39,181 bases of DNA from positions 1-39,181 of the forward strand of contig JAEZIQ010000051.1 in assembly GCA_023436605.1 (NCBI GenBank), given 5' to 3'. The position numbers were made by a program, and so were the translations under genes. Within the stretch, counting starts at the first letter, position 1. Each line of letters starts with the position of its first letter. Under the pieces are notes generated by a model. It saw nothing but the letters and a program-made list of their open reading frames with translations. It ran no database searches and was not told the origin of the DNA. Shown here one piece after another: positions 18,756 to 26,759 of the stretch. The stretch is from Actinomycetes bacterium. GTDB taxonomy: Bacteria > Actinomycetota > Thermoleophilia > Solirubrobacterales > 70-9.

Positions 18756-19771
18756 ACGCGGCCGCCGCCAGCCAGCTGGTCGTCAAAGGTGACCTCGAGG
18801 CGATCGCTGCTCTGGTCCGGGACGAAGGCAAGTTTCTTCTGACGACCCACGAGGGGCCGGACGGCGACGCGCTGGGGTCACTGCTCGGCATGCATCATCT
18901 GCTCGAGAGCCTGGGCAAGGACTCGGTCATGTTCCTGGCCGCCAAGGAGTTCCCGCTCCCGATCGAGTACCGCCACCTGCCGCTCGAAGGCGTCTTTCAC
19001 GAACCTCCAGCGGACATCCGGGACCGCGTCGTGGTTTTCCTCGACTGCGGCAACATCGACCGGATGCCGGTCGACTTCCTGCGTGAAGACGGCAAGCTGG
19101 TGGTGAACATCGACCATCACCACGACAACACCGAGTTCGGCGACCTCCTATTCGTCGATGCCGGTGCATCCTGCACCGCCGAGATCGTCTACGAACTTTC
19201 GGAACTCCTCGACGTGAAGGTCAGTCCGGCGATGGCTCGCGCGCTATACATCGGGATGGTCACCGATACCGGGAAGTTCATGTACGACGCGACCGACGCC
19301 CGGACCCACCGGGTCGCCGCCGACTTGATCGAAGCCGGAGTCGACGTCGATGACGTCAACCGGCGCCTCTACGAAAGCGTGCCGATCGAGAAGGTGCGCC
19401 TGCTGAGCCGGGCCCTCGACAAGCTCGAACTGCGCTGCGACGACAAGTTGATCGTGACCTACATCACCGGCGAGGATTATCGGGAAACCGGTGCCGGCGA
19501 GGAAATGACCGAGGGCATCATCGACAACCTGCGGGCGGTCGACGGGATTCGCGTGGCCGCTGTCGTCCGGGACCAGGTGAGCCGTGGCCGGGCGGCCCGC
19601 AAGATCAGCCTCCGGGCCGGCGACGACCACACCGACGTCTCGATTCTGGCCCGCAAGTTCGGCGGTGGCGGGCACGTTCGCGCCGCCGGTTGTTCAACCG
19701 AACTCGAGTTCGACGAGATCGTCACCGAGCTCTGTCACGGGCTGGACGAGCAGCCCGTCCCGTCTGCCTGA
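18752..19771 (+). CDS. nrnA: DHH/DHHA1 phosphoesterase, NrnA-type oligoribonuclease / pAp phosphatase
   Basis: The product (339 aa) degrades very short RNA fragments and dephosphorylates pAp in related species. The DHH domain has His33, Asp37 and Asp39 in THEGPDGDALG, an Asp in FLDCGN, and Asp121-His122-His123 in NIDHHHDN. The DHHA1 domain ends in the substrate-binding GGGGHVRAAG. The GTG overlaps the rbfA stop. Its place between rbfA and truB is conserved in actinobacteria and Firmicutes. The precise substrate preference cannot be read from sequence. Confidence 0.92.
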   Translation: MNAAAASQLVVKGDLEAIAALVRDEGKFLLTTHEGPDGDALGSLLGMHHLLESLGKDSVMFLAAKEFPLPIEYRHLPLEGVFHEPPADIRDRVVVFLDCGNIDRMPVDFLREDGKLVVNIDHHHDNTEFGDLLFVDAGASCTAEIVYELSELLDVKVSPAMARALYIGMVTDTGKFMYDATDARTHRVAADLIEAGVDVDDVNRRLYESVPIEKVRLLSRALDKLELRCDDKLIVTYITGEDYRETGAGEEMTEGIIDNLRAVDGIRVAAVVRDQVSRGRAARKISLRAGDDHTDVSILARKFGGGGHVRAAGCSTELEFDEIVTELCHGLDEQPVPSA

Positions 19772-19786
19772 GGGTTGCCTGGCGGG

Positions 19787-20635
19787 ATGGCCGCAGAAGC
19801 CGAAACCGGAGTGCTGGTGGTTGACAAGCCGGCCGGCGTTACCTCGCATAACGTGGTTGCGCGGGTGCGGCGCGAGCGTGGGGGAAAGGTTGGTCACGCC
19901 GGAACGCTCGATCCGTTCGCAACCGGGGTTCTGACCATCCTGCTCGGCCGCGCCACCCGACTGCAGCGCTACCTGCTCGAGTTGCCGAAGACCTACCGGG
20001 CGACCGCCAGGCTGGGCTGGCGCTCGAGCACCGGTGATCCCGACGGCGAGTTGACCGAGACCGGCAACCTGCCGGACACCCTCGAACTCCCGACCGGTCG
20101 GATTCAACAGATGGTGCCGATGACCTCGGCCGTGAAAGTTGACGGAGAACGGCTCTACAAGAGGGCTCACCGTGGCGAGGAGAGCGAGGACCGGCCGGTT
20201 CGCGAAGTCGAGATCTACCGCGCGCAACTGATCGATCCGCCGTCCGGTCCGCCGGAGGCCGGTCAGGAGGTTGAGTTCGAAGTCGAGGTCAGCTCCGGAA
20301 CATACGTACGCACCCTGGTGGAGACGCTTGGTGACGCTTACTGCTCGGCTCTTCGCCGCACCGCGGTCGGTCCGCTCGACATCTCGCTCGAAGGTCAGGT
20401 TCTCACCCCGATGCAGGCCCTTTCCTTTCTGCCGAGGGTGGAGATCGACGAGTCCCAGGCCCGCGCGATCGGTTTCGGACAGAAGGTGCCATCGTCAGCC
20501 GTCGAGCTGCCATCCGCCATTCAGGATGGGGGCCGGGGAAGTTTCACACTGGTCCACGGGGATAACCTGATTGCCGTGGCCCGTCTCGAAGAAGAAGTCC
20601 TCCGGCCAGAAGTCGTACTGGAGCCCGCGTCATGA
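19787..20635 (+). CDS. truB: tRNA pseudouridine-55 synthase
   Basis: The product (282 aa) isomerises U55 in the T loop of tRNAs. The catalytic Asp42 lies in GHAGTLDPFATGVL; GVLVVDKPAGVTSHNVV at the start and SSGTYVRTL later are family motifs. The ATG at 19787 is preferred, with GAGGG 12 nt upstream. A TTG at 19775 abuts that sequence and would leave no room for a ribosome-binding site. It ends overlapping ribF. Confidence 0.95.
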   Translation: MAAEAETGVLVVDKPAGVTSHNVVARVRRERGGKVGHAGTLDPFATGVLTILLGRATRLQRYLLELPKTYRATARLGWRSSTGDPDGELTETGNLPDTLELPTGRIQQMVPMTSAVKVDGERLYKRAHRGEESEDRPVREVEIYRAQLIDPPSGPPEAGQEVEFEVEVSSGTYVRTLVETLGDAYCSALRRTAVGPLDISLEGQVLTPMQALSFLPRVEIDESQARAIGFGQKVPSSAVELPSAIQDGGRGSFTLVHGDNLIAVARLEEEVLRPEVVLEPAS

Positions 20636-21516
20636 TCAAGGTGACTCCCCTTGATGAAGCGGAGTTCCGGCCGCGAAAGATCGCGATCGGCACCTTCGAC
20701 GGTGTTCACGTCGGCCACCGGGCCGTGATCAAGGGTGCCGACACCGTGCTGACTTTCGAGCCGCATCCGCTCGAGATCCTTCATCCGGCCGCCGCTCCGA
20801 AACTGCTCATGCCCTTCGACATCAAGCGCGACGTGCTGGACGGACTCGGGGTTGAGGAGATGATCGTGATCCCGTTCAACGAGTCGTTCACGAAGATCAC
20901 CGCCGAACAGTTCATCGAGGAAATCCTGATTGCCCGGCTCGGCGCGGAAGAGGTATCGGTCGGTGACAACTTCCGTTTCGGCCAGAAGGCCAAGGGGACG
21001 CCGGAGATGCTGGCCGGACGACCCGAGTTCAAGACCCGGGTCGAGCAACTGGTCGAGGTCGACGGCGAGGCTGTTTCCTCGACCAGGATCCGCGCGCTCG
21101 TCGCCGCCGGCGAGATGGAGTCGGCCCGGCGTTGTCTCGGCGTTCCTTTCATGGTCGAGGGTGAGGTCGTCACCGGCGACCAGCGGGGCCGCGAACTGGG
21201 CTTCCCGACCGCGAACATCGTTCCCGACGACCGTTTTGTCCATCCCGGTCACGGCATCTACGCGGCGTTCGCCAACGGTCTGCCTGCCGCGGTGAACATT
21301 GGCGTGAGGCCGACTTTCGACACCGGCCGGGGCGTTCTGATCGAGCCCTACATCATCGACGAGAACGTGGATCTCTACGGGAAAATCCTCCGGGTCGCCT
21401 TCGTAGAGCGGATTCGCGGTGAGAAGCGCTTCGATTCGGTCGACGACCTGATCGAGGAGATGAAACGGGATGTAGATAAGACCAAGGCCGTCTGTGCTAG
21501 CTTCCATCGGCCGTGA
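20632..21516 (+). CDS. ribF: Bifunctional riboflavin kinase / FAD synthetase
   Basis: The enzyme (294 aa) converts riboflavin to FMN and then FAD. The N-terminal adenylyltransferase (about 1-155) has GTFDGVHVGHR at residues 20-30 and VGDNFRFGQKAKG. The C-terminal flavokinase (about 160-294) has GRELGFPTANI and GVRPTF. The ATG overlaps the truB stop by 4 nt. It is the last gene of the rimP cluster, 42 nt before rpsO, and supplies the flavins used by PyrK, PyrD and CoaC. Confidence 0.95.
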   Translation: MIKVTPLDEAEFRPRKIAIGTFDGVHVGHRAVIKGADTVLTFEPHPLEILHPAAAPKLLMPFDIKRDVLDGLGVEEMIVIPFNESFTKITAEQFIEEILIARLGAEEVSVGDNFRFGQKAKGTPEMLAGRPEFKTRVEQLVEVDGEAVSSTRIRALVAAGEMESARRCLGVPFMVEGEVVTGDQRGRELGFPTANIVPDDRFVHPGHGIYAAFANGLPAAVNIGVRPTFDTGRGVLIEPYIIDENVDLYGKILRVAFVERIRGEKRFDSVDDLIEEMKRDVDKTKAVCASFHRP

Positions 21517-21558
21517 ACGGGTCCGCCCGTGACCCGAAACCAAGGATTTTTTGACGAA

Positions 21559-21828
21559 ATGACACTGACCAAAGAGAACAAGGCCGAACTGATCAGCAAG
21601 TACGGGAAGTCCGAGGGCGACACCGGATCGACCGAAGTCCAGGTGGCCCTGCTTACCGAACGCATCAACGAACTCACCGGCCATCTGCGCGAGCACGGCA
21701 AGGATCACCATTCCCGCCGCGGCCTGCTGATGATGGTCGGCAAGCGCCGCCGTCTGCTGCGTTACCTCGAACGGACCGACGTCGAGCGCTACCGTGCCCT
21801 CGTCGCCGATCTCGGCCTGCGACATTGA
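21559..21828 (+). CDS. rpsO: 30S ribosomal protein S15
   Basis: The product is 89 aa, the exact family length. S15 binds 16S rRNA early in 30S assembly. MTLTKENKAELISKYGK, GDTGSTEVQVALLTERI, HHSRRGLLMMVGKRRRLL and the final YRALVADLGLR are conserved. The ATG at 21559 is chosen over a GTG 30 nt upstream because it matches the family start and has AAGGA at 21542-21546, a slightly long spacing. Its TGA overlaps the TTG of the peroxiredoxin gene. Confidence 0.97.
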   Translation: MTLTKENKAELISKYGKSEGDTGSTEVQVALLTERINELTGHLREHGKDHHSRRGLLMMVGKRRRLLRYLERTDVERYRALVADLGLRH

Positions 21829-22274
21829 TCGAAGTCGGAGCAAAGGCTCCGGATTTCACGCTCCCTGACCACACCGGTCAGGAAGTCTCGCTGTCGGATT
21901 TCGCCGGCCGCCGGGTGCTGCTCGCCTTCTACCCGCTCGACTTCAGCCCGGTCTGCTCTGATCAGCTGGCGCTCTACAAGGACATCCAGTCCGACCTGGA
22001 CGACGCCGAAGTCACCTTGCTCGGGGTGAGCGTCGATTCCGCCTTCGCCCACAAGGCGTTCCGCGACCAGCTCGGCATCGAAACCTCGCTGCTCGCGGAT
22101 TTCGAGCCTAAGGGCGCCGTGGCTGATGCCTACGGCGCTTACCTCGGCGCAGCGGGCCACTCCAACCGTTCCCTGGTCCTGATCGGGCCCGACGGCGTGG
22201 TCGAATGGGTCCACGAGACCGCCACCCCGCTCGACATCCCGGGTCCCGACCTGATCGTCGAAGCAATCTCCTAA
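21825..22274 (+). CDS. 1-Cys peroxiredoxin (AhpE/Bcp-like)
   Basis: The product (149 aa) is a thiol peroxidase of the thioredoxin fold that reduces hydrogen or organic peroxides. The peroxidatic Cys44 sits in FYPLDFSPVCSDQL, with Ser instead of the common Thr three residues before it. No second cysteine occurs in the protein, so it is a 1-Cys type needing an external thiol such as mycothiol or mycoredoxin (inferred). This resembles AhpE of mycobacteria more than classical two-Cys Bcp. The TTG start overlaps the rpsO stop, indicating translational coupling to S15. Confidence 0.88.
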   Translation: MIEVGAKAPDFTLPDHTGQEVSLSDFAGRRVLLAFYPLDFSPVCSDQLALYKDIQSDLDDAEVTLLGVSVDSAFAHKAFRDQLGIETSLLADFEPKGAVADAYGAYLGAAGHSNRSLVLIGPDGVVEWVHETATPLDIPGPDLIVEAIS

Positions 22275-22316
22275 GTCGTGAGGGCGTCCTCTGCGCCCCG
22301 CAAACCCGCAGGACGA

Positions 22317-22338
22317 TGGGGCGGCATGCGCCCATTTT
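22317..22338 (+). terminator. Probable terminator after the peroxiredoxin gene
   Basis: TGGG plus CG pairs with CG plus CCCA around loop GCATG, with one bulged G, followed directly by TTTT (22335-22338). It is 43 nt past the stop. A smaller GGGCG/CGCCC hairpin lies just upstream. The following stretch to pnp has an imperfect hairpin but no clear promoter hexamers. Confidence 0.5.
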
Positions 22339-22535
22339 CCGGTGAGGTTGAGTTTTCGGCCATATAGCGCTCCAGGCTTCAACTCACTGGTCACAGACCC
22401 CGGCCAGAATCCCGCTATTTGCGGCGGGAATGCGGGGCTGGCGTCCGGGCCTGTACCCTTGTGGGGATAAGGGAACGACAGTTCTAGAAGACGATGGCCG
22501 CCAACCGGGCGGCCGGAGGAAAAACGAATATTCCA

Positions 22536-24788
22536 ATGAGTATTTTCGAAACGACTCGCGTTGAGACGCGGGTCGGCGACGCCGATATCTCCTTTGAGAC
22601 CGGCAAGCTCGCCAAGCAGGCCAGCGGTTCCGTCGTAGTACGCAGCGGCGACACCATGGTCCTCTCGACCGCCACGATGGGTGGTCTCCGCGATGTGGAC
22701 TTCCTGCCCCTGACCGTCGACGTCGAAGAGCGCATGTACGCCGCGGGCAAGATCCCCGGATCCTTCTTCCGTCGCGAAGGCCGCGCCGGCGAAAAGGCAA
22801 CCCTGACCGCCCGCATGATCGACCGTCCGATCCGTCCGCTTTTCCCCAAGGGCTGGCATTACGAGACGCAGCTCGTGACCATCCCGATGTCGGTCGACCA
22901 GGAACACCCCTACGACATCCTCGCCATGAACGGCGCTTCCGCCGCCCTGGCAATCTCCGAGATTCCGGTCGCCAAGCACGTCGGTGCCGTCCGCATCGGC
23001 AAGCTCGACGGTGACTTCGTGATCAACCCGAATGAGGAAGACCACGAGAACCTCGATCTCGACCTGATCGTCGCCGGTACCGACGAAGCCATCCTGATGG
23101 TCGAAGCCGGCGCCAACGGCGTGACCGAGGCCGACATTCTCGACGCTCTTGACATCGCCCACGGTGAGATCAAGAAGATCACCGCCACGATCGAGGAACT
23201 GCGCCAGAAGGTTGGCAAGGAGAAGCTCGTCATCGAGGAACCGACCATCGATGAAGCGCTGCTCTCCGACATTCGTGCTTCGCACGGTCAGGCCCTGGTC
23301 GACGCGATCGCCACGACCGGCAAGCTTGAGCGCTACGAGGCGATCGCCAACGTCAAGGAAGCGGTGATCGAGCAGTACACCGCCGGGATTGCCGACGAGA
23401 CCGAACTGACGGTTCGCACTTCCGAAGTCGGAACCGCTTTCGACGCGATCGAGAAGGACACGATCCGCAAGGCGATCGCCGTCGAAAAGAAGCGCCCCGA
23501 CGGTCGCGCCCAGGACGAGATCCGTCCGATCGAGTGCGAAGTCGACATCTCGCCCCGCGTCCATGGTTCGGCTCTCTTCACCCGTGGTGAGACCCAGGTG
23601 CTCGGCAACGTGTCGCTCGGTACGACCCGGATGGACATGCGGGTCGACGGTCTCGGTCTCGAAACGACCAAGACTTTCTGGCACCACTACAACTTCCCGC
23701 CGTTCTCGGTGGGCGAGGCTGGCTTCATGCGCGGCCCGAAGCGCCGCGACATCGGTCACGGCGCCCTCGCCGAGCGCGCCCTGGCGCCTTCGGTCCCGGA
23801 CCAGGAAGAGTTCCCGTACGTGATTCGCGCCGTCTCGGAAACTCTCGAGTCAAATGGCTCCTCGTCGATGGGTTCGGTCTGCGCCTCCTCGATGGCGATG
23901 CAGGCCGCCGGCATTCCGGTGACCGCTCCGGTCGCGGGTGTCGCCATGGGCCTGATCAAGGAAGGCGATGACTACATCGTCCTGACCGACATCGCCGGCG
24001 TCGAAGATCACCTCGGTGACATGGACTTCAAGGTCGCCGGTACCAGGGACGGCATCAACGCCCTCCAGATGGACATCAAGATCACCGGTGTCACCTTCGA
24101 GATCCTGACCGACGCGCTCGAGCAGGCCCGCAAGGGTCGCCTTTTCATCCTCGACAAGATGGCCGAAGCCATCGATGGTCCGCGCGAGCAGCTTTCGCCG
24201 CATGCCCCGCGCATCGAGTCGATCAAGATCGACCAGGAGAAGATCGGCGCGGTCATCGGCAAGGGTGGCGAGACCATCCGCGGTCTCTGCGAGGAGTTCG
24301 AGGCCGAGATCGACGTCGAAGACGACGGCACGATCCGGATCTACGCTCCGACCGGCACCCAGGTCGAGGACGCGGTTGCCCGCATCCAGTCGATGACCAA
24401 GGAAGCCGAAGTCGGCGACCGCTACACCGGAGCCAAGGTCGTCAAGACCACCACTTTCGGTGCCTTCGTCGAGCTGACCAAGGGCACCGACGGACTGCTC
24501 CACATCTCGAACGTCAAGCCCGGTGGCCGGGTTGAGACTGTCGAGGAGGTCCTCGAACAGGGCCAGGAGATCGACGTCACCGTGGCCGAAGTCGACCGCG
24601 AGCGTGGCCGGATCGGCCTGCGCCTGACCGACGACCCGGCGATCGCCGGCAAGAGCCCGGAGGAAATCGCAGCCCTCTCCGCCAATGGCGGAGGCGGCGG
24701 TGGTCGCGGCGGAGACCGCGGAGGTCGTGGCGGAGACCGCGAAGGCGGACGCCGCCGTCGCGACCGTGGCGACCGGGACCGCCGCTAG
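22536..24788 (+). CDS. pnp: Polyribonucleotide nucleotidyltransferase (PNPase)
   Basis: The product (750 aa) is a phosphate-dependent 3'-5' exoribonuclease of the RNA decay machinery. Two RNase PH-like halves are present; the second carries TRGETQVLG and the active-site SNGSSSMGSVCASSMAM. A KH domain (VIGKGGETIRG near 572) and an S1 domain (about 627-698) follow. The last about 33 residues are Gly/Arg/Asp repeats (RGGDRGGRGGDREGG), an RGG-like RNA-binding tail. I take the ATG at 22536, which gives the family N terminus and has GGAGGA upstream at a long 15 nt. An ATG at 22494 would add 14 residues and has a weaker site. Confidence 0.95.
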   Translation: MSIFETTRVETRVGDADISFETGKLAKQASGSVVVRSGDTMVLSTATMGGLRDVDFLPLTVDVEERMYAAGKIPGSFFRREGRAGEKATLTARMIDRPIRPLFPKGWHYETQLVTIPMSVDQEHPYDILAMNGASAALAISEIPVAKHVGAVRIGKLDGDFVINPNEEDHENLDLDLIVAGTDEAILMVEAGANGVTEADILDALDIAHGEIKKITATIEELRQKVGKEKLVIEEPTIDEALLSDIRASHGQALVDAIATTGKLERYEAIANVKEAVIEQYTAGIADETELTVRTSEVGTAFDAIEKDTIRKAIAVEKKRPDGRAQDEIRPIECEVDISPRVHGSALFTRGETQVLGNVSLGTTRMDMRVDGLGLETTKTFWHHYNFPPFSVGEAGFMRGPKRRDIGHGALAERALAPSVPDQEEFPYVIRAVSETLESNGSSSMGSVCASSMAMQAAGIPVTAPVAGVAMGLIKEGDDYIVLTDIAGVEDHLGDMDFKVAGTRDGINALQMDIKITGVTFEILTDALEQARKGRLFILDKMAEAIDGPREQLSPHAPRIESIKIDQEKIGAVIGKGGETIRGLCEEFEAEIDVEDDGTIRIYAPTGTQVEDAVARIQSMTKEAEVGDRYTGAKVVKTTTFGAFVELTKGTDGLLHISNVKPGGRVETVEEVLEQGQEIDVTVAEVDRERGRIGLRLTDDPAIAGKSPEEIAALSANGGGGGGRGGDRGGRGGDREGGRRRRDRGDRDRR

Positions 24789-24813
24789 TCCAGCGGACCA
24801 GGCCTACACGTCA

Positions 24814-26091
24814 ATGAGCATCGACGAACCGCGCCTCTCAGAGACCGCTGCCGGCGTCCGGGTGATCACCGAGGAAGTTCCCTCGGTGCGCTCGGTCGCC
24901 CTCGGACTCTGGGTCCGAACAGGTTCACGTGACGAGACCCCCGCCCAGGCGGGGGTCTCTCACTTTCTGGAACATCTGCTCTTCAAGGGCACCCCGAACT
25001 ACTCGGCGATCGAGATCTCGGAGCGCTTCGATGGTCTCGGGGCCTCGTTCAACGCGGCAACCGGCAAGGAAACGACCCACCTTCACGCCCGGTTCCTCGA
25101 CGAGCACACGAAGGATGTCTTCGACCTGCTCGGCGAGATGCTGCTCGAATCGACCTTCCCGGACATCGATTCCGAAAGGGATGTGGTGCTCGAGGAGATC
25201 GCGATGTACGAGGACGAGCCTTCGGACCGGGTGCACGATTACCTGGCCGACGCGATCTTCGGCGACACGCCGCTCGGCCGTCGCATCCTGGGCCGCTCGG
25301 AAGTGATCTCGGGCATTCCCGTACCGGACATCGCCGCCTATCACCGGGCCCGCTACTCGGCCGGCAACATCGTCGTCGCTGCCGCCGGCAACGTCGACCA
25401 CGATCAGACCCACGCGCTGGCCGAGGCGCTGAGGCCGGGGCAGGGGAGCGGGGAAGAGACCCTGGTCCCGCAGACCCCCGACCCGACCGGGAGACTCGAG
25501 TTCGCGGTCAAGGACACCGAGCAGTACCACGTGTGCATCGGTGCCCCGGGCATCAACCGGTCCGACGAGCGCCGCTTCGTGCTCGCCGTGCTCGACTCGA
25601 TCCTCGGCGGTTCCAGCTCTTCGCGACTGTTCATCGAAGTCCGGGAGAAACGTGGTCTGGCCTACTCGGTGGGCACCTACTCCGAACAGTTCACCGACAC
25701 CGGTGTCGTTGCGACCTACGTCGGAACCCGGGAGGACAACGTCGAGGAGGCCTGTGAAGTGATCGGAAACGAACTGAAGAAGATCCAGTGCGAGCCGGTG
25801 ACCGCCGACGAACTCGCCCGGGCCAAGGAGCACGTAAAGGGCAGGCTCGTCCTCTCCGGCGAATCGACTGCCGCCCGTATGGCCCGGATCGCCCGGGCCA
25901 CGCTTCATGACATTCCGCTGCTCAGCCTTGACGAGATGCTGGCCAGGGTCGATGCTGTGTCGGTGGAGGATGTCTCGAACCTCGCGGCCGAGCTTTACGC
26001 GGAGGATCGCCTTTCGGCGGCCGCGGTCGGCCGTGACGGTGATCGATTCCGTTCCGCTATCGAACCGGTAAGTGGAGCTCTCGCCGCATGA
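24814..26091 (+). CDS. M16 family zinc metallopeptidase (pitrilysin/processing-peptidase-like)
   Basis: The product (425 aa) is a zinc peptidase of the PqqL/mitochondrial-processing-peptidase type. The inverted zinc motif HFLEH is at residues 50-54, with the third ligand Glu in VLEEIAMYEDEPSDR (127/128). The second half carries the non-catalytic domain with KRGLAYSVGTYSEQF, where bacterial homologues have the R/Y substrate-binding pair. No signal peptide is present, so it is likely cytoplasmic. The ATG at 24814 is 25 nt past pnp. The frame stays open back into pnp, but those residues are only the RGG-coding DNA read in another frame. The pnp-M16-dapB order is common in actinobacteria. Substrate unknown. 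Confidence 0.92.
   Translation: MSIDEPRLSETAAGVRVITEEVPSVRSVALGLWVRTGSRDETPAQAGVSHFLEHLLFKGTPNYSAIEISERFDGLGASFNAATGKETTHLHARFLDEHTKDVFDLLGEMLLESTFPDIDSERDVVLEEIAMYEDEPSDRVHDYLADAIFGDTPLGRRILGRSEVISGIPVPDIAAYHRARYSAGNIVVAAAGNVDHDQTHALAEALRPGQGSGEETLVPQTPDPTGRLEFAVKDTEQYHVCIGAPGINRSDERRFVLAVLDSILGGSSSSRLFIEVREKRGLAYSVGTYSEQFTDTGVVATYVGTREDNVEEACEVIGNELKKIQCEPVTADELARAKEHVKGRLVLSGESTAARMARIARATLHDIPLLSLDEMLARVDAVSVEDVSNLAAELYAEDRLSAAAVGRDGDRFRSAIEPVSGALAA
24934..24959 (+). other. Perfect 12-bp hairpin inside the M16 peptidase coding region
   Basis: GAGACCCCCGCC (24934-24945) and GGCGGGGGTCTC (24948-24959) are exact reverse complements separated only by CA. It lies about 120 nt into the gene, just before the HFLEH codons, and encodes ETPAQAGVS. 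Confidence 0.75.
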
Positions 26092-26759
26092 TCAGAGTCG
26101 GCGTTGCCGGTGCGGCCGGCCGGATGGGGGCAACCGTCTGTGGAGCGGTCGAGGAGGCGGACGGTTTGGAGCTGGCCGGAAAGGCCGATCCGGCTCTCGG
26201 CACGGAGCTGAAGGACATCCTCGGCGAAGTTGACGTGGTGGTCGAATTCACCACCCCGGACACGTCGCTTGCCAACTCGATCGCCTGTCTCGAGGCCGGA
26301 GTCCACGTGGTGGTGGGAGCTACCGGATTCGATCTCGACGCCTTGAAGGATGCGGCCGAGAATTCCGGCACCGGGGCCAACTGCTTTGTCGCGCCGAACT
26401 TCGCGATCGGGGCCGTGCTCCTGATGGAGCTCTCCCAGAAGGCCGCGAAACACATGCCCGAGTGCGAGATCATCGAGCTCCATCACGACCAGAAGCTCGA
26501 CGCCCCGTCGGGGACCGCGAAACGGACCGAGGAGCTGATCACCGCCGCCGGTGGCAACGTCCACCAGCCGATCCATTCGGTTCGCCTTCCCGGGCTGGTC
26601 GCCCATCAGGAGGTTCTTTTCGGCGGCACGGGGCAGACCCTCTCGATCCGTCACGACAGCATCGACCGTTCTTCGTTCATGCCGGGAGTGGTGCTCTCGG
26701 TACGCAAGGTGGGCCAACTCGAAGACCGTTTCACGGTCGGACTGGAGAAACTGCTTTGA
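26088..26759 (+). CDS. dapB: 4-hydroxy-tetrahydrodipicolinate reductase
   Basis: The product (223 aa) reduces hydroxytetrahydrodipicolinate with NAD(P)H on the way to diaminopimelate and lysine. The nucleotide-binding GAAGRMG is at residues 8-14, FTTPDT and GATGF follow, and the active-site ELHHDQKLDAPSGTA motif is complete. It is somewhat shorter than the usual 245-270 aa without losing a motif. The ATG overlaps the M16 stop and its TGA overlaps the TTG of the amidase gene. Confidence 0.95.
   Translation: MIRVGVAGAAGRMGATVCGAVEEADGLELAGKADPALGTELKDILGEVDVVVEFTTPDTSLANSIACLEAGVHVVVGATGFDLDALKDAAENSGTGANCFVAPNFAIGAVLLMELSQKAAKHMPECEIIELHHDQKLDAPSGTAKRTEELITAAGGNVHQPIHSVRLPGLVAHQEVLFGGTGQTLSIRHDSIDRSSFMPGVVLSVRKVGQLEDRFTVGLEKLL

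Noticed and set aside
24685..24813. 43-residue N-terminal extension of the M16 peptidase into pnp
   Set aside because: The added residues are Ala/Val/Glu low-complexity sequence produced by reading the RGG-coding repeats of pnp in another frame; the family starts at the later ATG.
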